58,090 bases of DNA, taken from the NCBI GenBank assembly GCA_903970465.1, contig CAJCIO010000187.1:1-58090 (forward strand). The letters run 5' to 3'. Below the pieces are notes generated by a model. The model was not told where the DNA came from, searched no databases, and saw only the letters and a list, made by a program, of their open reading frames with translations. Source of the stretch: Gammaproteobacteria bacterium (GTDB lineage Bacteria > Pseudomonadota > Gammaproteobacteria > Pseudomonadales > Pseudomonadaceae). Positions 17,282 to 23,246 of the stretch are shown in pieces; position 1 is the first letter of the stretch; every line of letters begins with the position of its first letter. Both the position numbers and the translations under genes were made by a program.

Positions 17282-18609
17282 AGACCTTGAAACAGGCAGA
17301 TGTTTGCACTGATCCGTTGGTTCTGCGTCTTCACGAGCGCCTAGGCCAGGCCTGCCCGAGGCCGCTGAAAAGCACGGTACGCAGCGTGCGCGGGGTCTTG
17401 CTGCGGGCCAATCTGGCCGGGGTACGTATCGGTGAACTGTGCCAGTTGCACGACCCCGACAACCAGCAGCGCTTGACCGCCGAGGTGATCGGCTTCGATG
17501 AGGACGAGGCCATTCTGTCGCCCATCGGCTCGCTGCAAGGCCTGTCCAGCCGCACCTGGATCACCGCCACCGGCAAGGCCTTGGCAGTGCACGCCGGGGA
17601 CGCGCAACTGGGCCGGGTGATCGATGCCATGGGCGGCTATCTGGACGGCGAGCCAGCCCTGGGTTTGCTGCACGCGTGCCCGCTGTATGCCGAACCACCG
17701 GCGCCCTTTACCCGCCAGTTGATCGAGCGCCCGCTACATCTGGGCGTGCGCGCCATCGACGGCTTGCTCACCGTTGCCCAGGGCCAGCGGGTAGGGATTT
17801 TCGGCGAACCTGGGGTGGGCAAGTCGTCGTTGCTGGCCAGCATCATTCGCCACAGCGATGCTGATGTGATCGTCATCGGCTTGATCGGCGAGCGCGGCCG
17901 CGAGGTACGCGAACTGCTCGATGTGCAGCTGGACACCCAGGCCCGGGCGCGTACCGTGGCGGTGGTGGCGACCTCGGACCGACCCGCGGCGGAGCGCGTG
18001 CGTGCCGCCTATGTGGCCACCGCTCTGGCCGAGTATCACCGCGATCAGGGGCGCAATGTGCTGTTGTTGCTCGACAGCCTCACGCGGTTCGCTCGTGCCC
18101 AGCGCGAGATCGGCCTGGCGGCGGGTGAGCCGCCGACGCGGCGTGGCTATCCGCCGTCGTTGTTCTCGGCCCTGCCGCGCTTGCTCGAACGTGCCGGACC
18201 GGGGCCTTCGGGCACCATCACGGCGCTGTACACCGTGCTCACCGAGGGCGATGCCGCCAGTGACCCGGTGGCCGAGGAGGCCCGCTCGATCCTGGACGGC
18301 CATATCGTGCTCAGCGGCGAACTGGCGCAGCGCAACCATTTTCCCGCCATCGATGTGCTGCGCAGCCGCAGCCGGTTGATGGAGCAGGTGGCCAGTGTCG
18401 AACAGCGGCAGCTTGCGGCGCGCATGCGCGAGCTGATCGCTCGCCGGCGGGATATCGACATGTTGATTCAGGTCGGCGAGTACGTCGCGGGCAGTGATCC
18501 GTTGGCCGATGAAGCCATCGCCCGTCACGACGCCATTCAGGCGTTTTTGCGCCAGGCGCCGGACGATCACAGCGACGCGTTGGGACAAATGCGCAAGGTG
18601 TTCGCTTGA
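17278..18609 (+). CDS. sctN: T3SS ATPase SctN
   Basis: A 443-residue F1-type ATPase. Walker A is GEPGVGKSS (176-184). The family strings LIGERGREVRE and LLLLDSLTRFARAQREIGLAAGEPP follow, with the Walker B aspartate in the second. The C-terminal helical domain is complete. SctN unfolds and strips chaperones from substrates at the base of the injectisome. All key residues are present, so the ATPase should be active. Confidence 0.97.
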   Translation: MKTLKQADVCTDPLVLRLHERLGQACPRPLKSTVRSVRGVLLRANLAGVRIGELCQLHDPDNQQRLTAEVIGFDEDEAILSPIGSLQGLSSRTWITATGKALAVHAGDAQLGRVIDAMGGYLDGEPALGLLHACPLYAEPPAPFTRQLIERPLHLGVRAIDGLLTVAQGQRVGIFGEPGVGKSSLLASIIRHSDADVIVIGLIGERGREVRELLDVQLDTQARARTVAVVATSDRPAAERVRAAYVATALAEYHRDQGRNVLLLLDSLTRFARAQREIGLAAGEPPTRRGYPPSLFSALPRLLERAGPGPSGTITALYTVLTEGDAASDPVAEEARSILDGHIVLSGELAQRNHFPAIDVLRSRSRLMEQVASVEQRQLAARMRELIARRRDIDMLIQVGEYVAGSDPLADEAIARHDAIQAFLRQAPDDHSDALGQMRKVFA

Positions 18610-18645
18610 TGTCCGGTGCGAGGAGCTATTGATGAAGAAGCAACC

Positions 18646-19113
18646 ATGAACGCCAACCAACTCCGTGAATTGCGTGCATTGCGGGTGCTGCGCGAACAGC
18701 GTGCGGCCCGAGAGCTGACGGCCCAGCAGCAGCTGTGTCGCGAAGCCGAGAGCGAGCGTGATGCTGCTCGCCAGCGCCTGTTCGAGCATCGTCAGGCATT
18801 GGCCCGAGAAGCCGAGGCGTTGTATGGAAAGTTCTCCGAAGGCCTGTCGGTAAGGGCCTGGCAAAACGCCCAGGAGCATTTGCACAGCCTCGAACAGGAC
18901 CGCCACGCCCTGCAGGTCGACCTCGGTGACATTGAACAGGGCTTGCAGCTCCAGCACCAACAGCGTGACGCCTTGAGCCAGCAGCGCCTGCGTCGCCAAC
19001 AGCAGGCCGACCAGTGCCAGGACCTGCTGGACCGGCATCTGCAAGACCAGCGCCGCAGCGCCGAGCTACGCGATGACGAATTGCCCAACGCTGCACCGGG
19101 AGCACCGCGATGA
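18646..19113 (+). CDS. sctO: T3SS stalk protein SctO (YscO/FliJ-like)
   Basis: A 155-residue almost fully coiled-coil protein rich in Gln, Arg, Glu and Leu (RELRALRVLREQRAARELTA). It follows sctN as yscO does. SctO is the stalk that links the ATPase to SctV. I took ATG 18646; a GTG at 18616 is in frame but adds ten residues unlike the family. Its stop overlaps sctQ by four bases, leaving no room for a separate SctP gene. Confidence 0.8.
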   Translation: MNANQLRELRALRVLREQRAARELTAQQQLCREAESERDAARQRLFEHRQALAREAEALYGKFSEGLSVRAWQNAQEHLHSLEQDRHALQVDLGDIEQGLQLQHQQRDALSQQRLRRQQQADQCQDLLDRHLQDQRRSAELRDDELPNAAPGAPR

Positions 19114-20441
19114 ATCAGGAATTGCCAGAGCGATCACGACCGGCAAGCGGCGCTGCCCCAGGCAGTGGGATACCGAAAGAGTCTGCCGACGTTCGCCCCT
19201 TGCAGGTGCCAGAGTGGCCATCAGGGCCTGCCGAGATCACATTGCACAATCGCCTGCACCTGCGTCGCCAGCCATGGCAAGGCGAGGTGATGGGGCAGTC
19301 ACTCAGGGTGCAGTGGGGCAAAGGCGGGGCGGCGCTCGACGGTGATCATCTGCGGTTGCTGTGTGCGTTGGGCGAGGCTCGGTTCAGCTTGAGCCTGCCC
19401 AGGTCAGTGGCCCGGCAATTGGGGGATATGCCGGAGATTTTCGCGGGCAGTGAGGGTGTCTTCGCGGGCAAGCCTTGCTCCCACAGTGCACGGCCTGCCA
19501 GCGGCGTGGAGTTGGGGGATATGCCGGAGATTTTTGGGGGCAGTGAAGGTGTCTTCGCGGGCAAGCCTTGCTCCCACAGTGCACGGCCTGCCAGCGGCGT
19601 GGAGTCGGGGGGCGATCCTGGCTCCCACAGTGCACGGTCTGCCAGCGGCGTAGAGCCGTGGGAGCAAGGCTTGCCCGCGAAGGGGCCGGAACATTCACCG
19701 CAGCGCCCCAGCCCCGTCGACCTCGCCACCAGCCTGCTGATCGAGTACACCTGGCTGCCACTCCTCGAATCCTTGGAAACCATGCTCCAGCAGCCGCTGC
19801 GCATCCTCCCCAGCGCGGCTTTCGAGGCGCCCTTGCGGCTCGATCTGAGCCTGCGACTGGGCGACCACGCTGAGCAATCCGCTTGCCTGGTTATGGACGC
19901 AAACAGCGCCACCCTGATCCTCGACGTCCTCGACCGCTGCTGCCCCAGGGCGCCTCAGGCCTTCGATACGCTGCCTATCGCCGCACAGCTGAACGCCGGC
20001 GATGCGCCCCTGAGCCTTGCCGAATGGCAGAGCCTGCACCCAGGCGATGTGGTGATGCTCGACCAACCCGCCGATGCCCATCCCACTCTGGTGATCGGCA
20101 CGCGGCTGCAGGCATCGGCGCAAATCGATGGCAGCCGCTTGCGGTTGCGCCAGCCCCTCGCGACAGTCCCTTTTCCCGTGAACAGGAACCACCCCATGAG
20201 TAGCCACGAAGCAACGGACGGCACCCTCGACAGCTTGCCCCTGACGCTCACCTGTCAGCTGGGCAGCTATGAACTGACCCTCGCGCAGTTGCGGGAGATG
20301 GGCGCCGGCAGTGTCTTGCCATTGACCACTGACAGCGATCGGGTCGAGCTGATGATCAACGGCCGCCGCGTGGGTCTGGGCGAGCTGGTACGCATCGGCA
20401 GTGGCCTGGGCGTTCGCCTGCTGAGCCTGGCCAATCCATGA
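19110..20441 (+). CDS. sctQ: T3SS cytoplasmic-ring protein SctQ with REP-derived insert
   Basis: A 443-residue protein. The C-terminal SPOA domain (LPLTLTCQLGSYELTLAQLREMGAGSVLPL, in part, then GRRVGLGELVRIGSGLGVRLL) is clear, and a second SPOA-like region precedes it. Residues about 104-195 hold an insert made of a 31-residue unit repeated twice plus a partial third copy, rich in FAGKPCSHSARPASGVE, encoded by REP palindromes. The frame is kept throughout. SctQ forms the pods of the sorting platform. An internal ATG near 20196 (MSSHEATDG) could start the short C-terminal SctQ product known in other systems. Confidence 0.9.
   Translation: MNQELPERSRPASGAAPGSGIPKESADVRPLQVPEWPSGPAEITLHNRLHLRRQPWQGEVMGQSLRVQWGKGGAALDGDHLRLLCALGEARFSLSLPRSVARQLGDMPEIFAGSEGVFAGKPCSHSARPASGVELGDMPEIFGGSEGVFAGKPCSHSARPASGVESGGDPGSHSARSASGVEPWEQGLPAKGPEHSPQRPSPVDLATSLLIEYTWLPLLESLETMLQQPLRILPSAAFEAPLRLDLSLRLGDHAEQSACLVMDANSATLILDVLDRCCPRAPQAFDTLPIAAQLNAGDAPLSLAEWQSLHPGDVVMLDQPADAHPTLVIGTRLQASAQIDGSRLRLRQPLATVPFPVNRNHPMSSHEATDGTLDSLPLTLTCQLGSYELTLAQLREMGAGSVLPLTTDSDRVELMINGRRVGLGELVRIGSGLGVRLLSLANP
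19419..19690. repeat. 93-bp tandem repeat with REP palindromes inside sctQ
   Basis: A 93-bp unit starts at 19419 and again at 19512, nearly identical. A partial third copy (about 19605-19655) and an inverted REP (GTGGGAGCAAGGCTTGCCCG near 19660) follow. Each unit carries CGGGCAAGCCTTGCTCCCAC. Since 93 is divisible by three, the frame is kept. Confidence 0.9.
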
Positions 20442-21091
20442 ACGGCTATCAGCCCAATCTGATCGAAATCATCCTGGTGGTGGCGACCATCGGCCTGATT
20501 CCGCTGGCCGTGGTCACCCTCACCGGGTTCATGAAAATCTCCGTGGTGCTGTTCCTCATCCGTAACGCCTTGGGCGTGCAGCAGACGCCGCCCAATCTGG
20601 TGCTCTATGGCATCGCGCTGATCCTGTCGGTGTACGTCACCACTCCGCTGGTCGGTGAGATGTACCACCAGGTGCAGGGTCGGCAACTGGACATGCAGAA
20701 CGTCGAACAGCTAAAGGAGCTCGGCAATGCCTTGCGCCCGCCGTTACAGGCGCACTTGTCGCGCTTTGCCAACGAAAGCGAGCGCGGATTTTTCATGCAG
20801 GCCACCGAGACCATCTGGTCGCCCGAAGCCCGCGCTGATTTGCGTGACGACGATCTGGTGGTGCTCGTACCGGCCTTCGTCAGTTCGGAGCTGACCCGCG
20901 CCTTCGAGATCGGCTTTCTGCTGTACATCCCGTTTCTGGTGGTGGACCTGCTGGTGGCCAATGTGTTGATGGCCATGGGCATGTCGATGGTCTCGCCGAC
21001 GCTGATTTCCATACCACTGAAAATATTCCTGTTCGTAGCAATCAGCGGCTGGTCGCGGCTGATGCACGGGCTCATTCTTAGCTACGGGTGA
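20438..21091 (+). CDS. sctR: T3SS export-apparatus protein SctR
   Basis: A 217-residue membrane protein with four hydrophobic segments and the FliP/YscR strings VVLFLIRNALGVQQTPPN and FLLYIPFLVVDLLVANVLMAMGM. It forms the core of the export gate with SctS and SctT. It overlaps sctQ by four bases. Confidence 0.96.
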   Translation: MNGYQPNLIEIILVVATIGLIPLAVVTLTGFMKISVVLFLIRNALGVQQTPPNLVLYGIALILSVYVTTPLVGEMYHQVQGRQLDMQNVEQLKELGNALRPPLQAHLSRFANESERGFFMQATETIWSPEARADLRDDDLVVLVPAFVSSELTRAFEIGFLLYIPFLVVDLLVANVLMAMGMSMVSPTLISIPLKIFLFVAISGWSRLMHGLILSYG

Positions 21092-21095
21092 CACC

Positions 21096-21365
21096 ATGGG
21101 GCAGGACGTTTTTCTTTCGTTGATGAAACAGGCGCTGATGACCGTGCTGCTCTTGTCGGCACCGGCGTTGGCGGTGGCCATTATCGTCGGTTTGAGTGTC
21201 GGCCTGTTGCAGGCGCTCACGCAGATCCAGGACCAGACCCTGCCGCAGGTGGTCAAGCTGGTAGCGGTCCTGCTGGTGATCGTCTTCGTCGGGCCGCTGC
21301 TGGCCGGGCAGGTCGCCGCGCTGGGCAGCCAGGTGCTCGACAACTTCCCGCTGTGGACGCGCTGA
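21096..21365 (+). CDS. sctS: T3SS export-apparatus protein SctS
   Basis: An 89-residue two-helix membrane protein of the FliQ/YscS family. Family text includes LSAPALAVAIIVGLSVGLLQ and ALTQIQDQTLPQVVKLVAVL. It lies five bases after sctR. Confidence 0.96.
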   Translation: MGQDVFLSLMKQALMTVLLLSAPALAVAIIVGLSVGLLQALTQIQDQTLPQVVKLVAVLLVIVFVGPLLAGQVAALGSQVLDNFPLWTR

Positions 21366-21371
21366 GCCCCG

Positions 21372-22187
21372 ATGGATATCGGCTTCCCCAGTGCTTTCGT
21401 CGAGTTGGCCTACCCGACTATCAGCTCCGCCTCGCTGGCGGCCAGCCGCGCCATGGGCCTGGTGATGGTCACCCCGGCGTTCAATCGCCTGGGCCTGACC
21501 GGGATGATCCGCACCTGTGTGGCGCTGGCGGTGTCGGTGCCGATGCTCCTGCCGGTGTTCCAGGCCTTCACCGCCATGCCCGAGCACAACGGGTTTTTCA
21601 TCGCCGGGCTGATGGTCAAGGAGTTTCTCATCGGCGTGCTGATCGGGCTGCTGTTCGGCATTCCGTTCTGGGCGGCGGAAATGGCCGGCGAATTGGTGGA
21701 CCTGCAACGCGGCTCGACCATGCAGCAACTGCTCGACCCCAGCGGGTCGGGAGAGTCGAGCGTGATGGCGACCTTGCTGACGGTGATGCTGATCACCCTG
21801 TTCTTCATGTCCGGGGGGTTCATCATGATGGTCGGCGGCTATTACCACAGCTACCAGTTGTGGCCAGTGACTGCGTTCACGCCGTTGTTCGCCAGCTCGG
21901 CGTTGATGGCGATTCTTTCGATTCTCGACCAGGTGATGCGCATCGGCGTGTTGATGGTGTCGCCGCTGCTGATTGCCATGCTGATCACCGACCTGATGCT
22001 CGCGTACCTGTCGCGCATGGCGCCCAACTTCCATATTTTCGACTTGTCGCTGCCGGTCAAGAATCTGTTTTTCTCGGTGCTGATGGTGATTTATATCGGC
22101 TTTTTGGTCCCGGTGATGCTCGACCAGCTGGCGGCCTTTCGCGGCACCGTCGAGGTGCTCAAGACCCTGTCGGGAGTAGGCGGATGA
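21372..22187 (+). CDS. sctT: T3SS export-apparatus protein SctT
   Basis: A 271-residue multi-pass protein of the FliR/YscT family. Family strings are FLIGVLIGLLFGIPFWAAEM, GELVDLQRGSTMQQLLDPSG and DLMLAYLSRMAPN. It completes the SctRST gate. It sits six bases after sctS. Confidence 0.96.
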   Translation: MDIGFPSAFVELAYPTISSASLAASRAMGLVMVTPAFNRLGLTGMIRTCVALAVSVPMLLPVFQAFTAMPEHNGFFIAGLMVKEFLIGVLIGLLFGIPFWAAEMAGELVDLQRGSTMQQLLDPSGSGESSVMATLLTVMLITLFFMSGGFIMMVGGYYHSYQLWPVTAFTPLFASSALMAILSILDQVMRIGVLMVSPLLIAMLITDLMLAYLSRMAPNFHIFDLSLPVKNLFFSVLMVIYIGFLVPVMLDQLAAFRGTVEVLKTLSGVGG

Positions 22188-22199
22188 TCAGGCGCGGCC

Positions 22200-23246
22200 A
22201 TGGCTGATACCAGCGAAGAGAAATCCCAGCCGGCCACCGACAAGAAGCTGCGCGACGCCCGCACCAAGGGCCAGGTGGCCAAGAGTCAGGACCTGGTGTC
22301 GGCCATGGTCATCCTCCTGTGCACGCTGTGCATCGCCCTGTTGGTAGCCCGCGCACAGGCCCAGGTGACCGCGCTGGTCGACTTGGTGGCGCAGCTGTAT
22401 ATCGAGCCGTTCGCGGGTGTCTGGCCGCGGGTCATCGACCTGGCCGAGCAGATCCTGCTCGAGCTGACGCTGCCGGTGGTTGCGGTCACGGTAGGGGCGG
22501 TGATTCTCACCAACCTGATCACCATGAAAGGTGTGGTGTTCGCCGTCGAACCGATCAAGCCGGACTTCAAGCGGATCAATCCGGCCGAAGGCTTCAAGCG
22601 CCTGTTCGCGATGCGCAATTTTGTCGAGTGCATCAAGGGGCTGGTCAAGGTCAGCCTGTTGGGGCTGGCTTTTTACGTGGTCGGGCGCCAGGCGTTGCAG
22701 GCACTGATGGAGGCCTCGCGGTGTGGTGCGGGCTGCATCGAATCGACCTTTTACGCGGTGCTCAAGCCGCTTGTGTTTACCGTGCTGGCGGCGTTTCTGT
22801 TGCTCGGCGCGGTGGACGTGATGATGCAGCGCTGGTTGTTCGGCCGGGACATGAAGATGACCCGCAGCGAACAGAAGCGCGAGCGCAAGGACACCGACGG
22901 CGACCCGCTGATCAAGCGCGAGCGGCGCCGTCAGCGTCAGGAAATGCAGGCTTTCGCGACTCAGTTGGGGCTGGGCCGTGCCTCGTTGATGATCGGCGAC
23001 GGCAGCGGCTGGCTGGTGGGCCTGCGCTATGTGCGCGGCGAGACGCCGGTACCGGTGGTGGTGTTTCGGGTTGATCCGGCACAGGCTCAGGCAAGCTTGC
23101 TGGAGGCCACCGCACTCGGCATCGCCATCGCTGCCGATCAAACGCTGGCAGCGGATATCGCCCGCCGTGCGGTGGCCGGTGATCCGATCCCGGATCACTG
23201 TTTTCAGGCGGTGGCCGACTTGCTGGTGGCGGCGCGCTTGATCTAG
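22200..23246 (+). CDS. sctU: T3SS export-switch protein SctU with missing NPTH motif
   Basis: A 348-residue protein of the FlhB/YscU family. It begins with the usual EEKSQPATDKKLRDARTKGQVAKSQ, has four membrane segments, and has the linker MKMTRSEQKRERKDTDGDPLIK. In YscU a conserved NPTH follows and self-cleaves between N and P to switch substrate class. Here the aligned residues are D267-G268-S269-G270, inside RASLMIGDGSGWLVGLRY. The flanking text (VGLRYVRGETPVPVVVFR) is family-like, so the frame is right and the motif is truly changed. The gene ends in a CTAG shared with the convergent regulator's stop. Confidence 0.95.
   Translation: MADTSEEKSQPATDKKLRDARTKGQVAKSQDLVSAMVILLCTLCIALLVARAQAQVTALVDLVAQLYIEPFAGVWPRVIDLAEQILLELTLPVVAVTVGAVILTNLITMKGVVFAVEPIKPDFKRINPAEGFKRLFAMRNFVECIKGLVKVSLLGLAFYVVGRQALQALMEASRCGAGCIESTFYAVLKPLVFTVLAAFLLLGAVDVMMQRWLFGRDMKMTRSEQKRERKDTDGDPLIKRERRRQRQEMQAFATQLGLGRASLMIGDGSGWLVGLRYVRGETPVPVVVFRVDPAQAQASLLEATALGIAIAADQTLAADIARRAVAGDPIPDHCFQAVADLLVAARLI

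Noticed and set aside
19419..19690. Regular repeats that look at first like a CRISPR array
   Set aside because: The repeats are directly adjacent, lack unique spacers, contain REP cores and stay in the sctQ reading frame.
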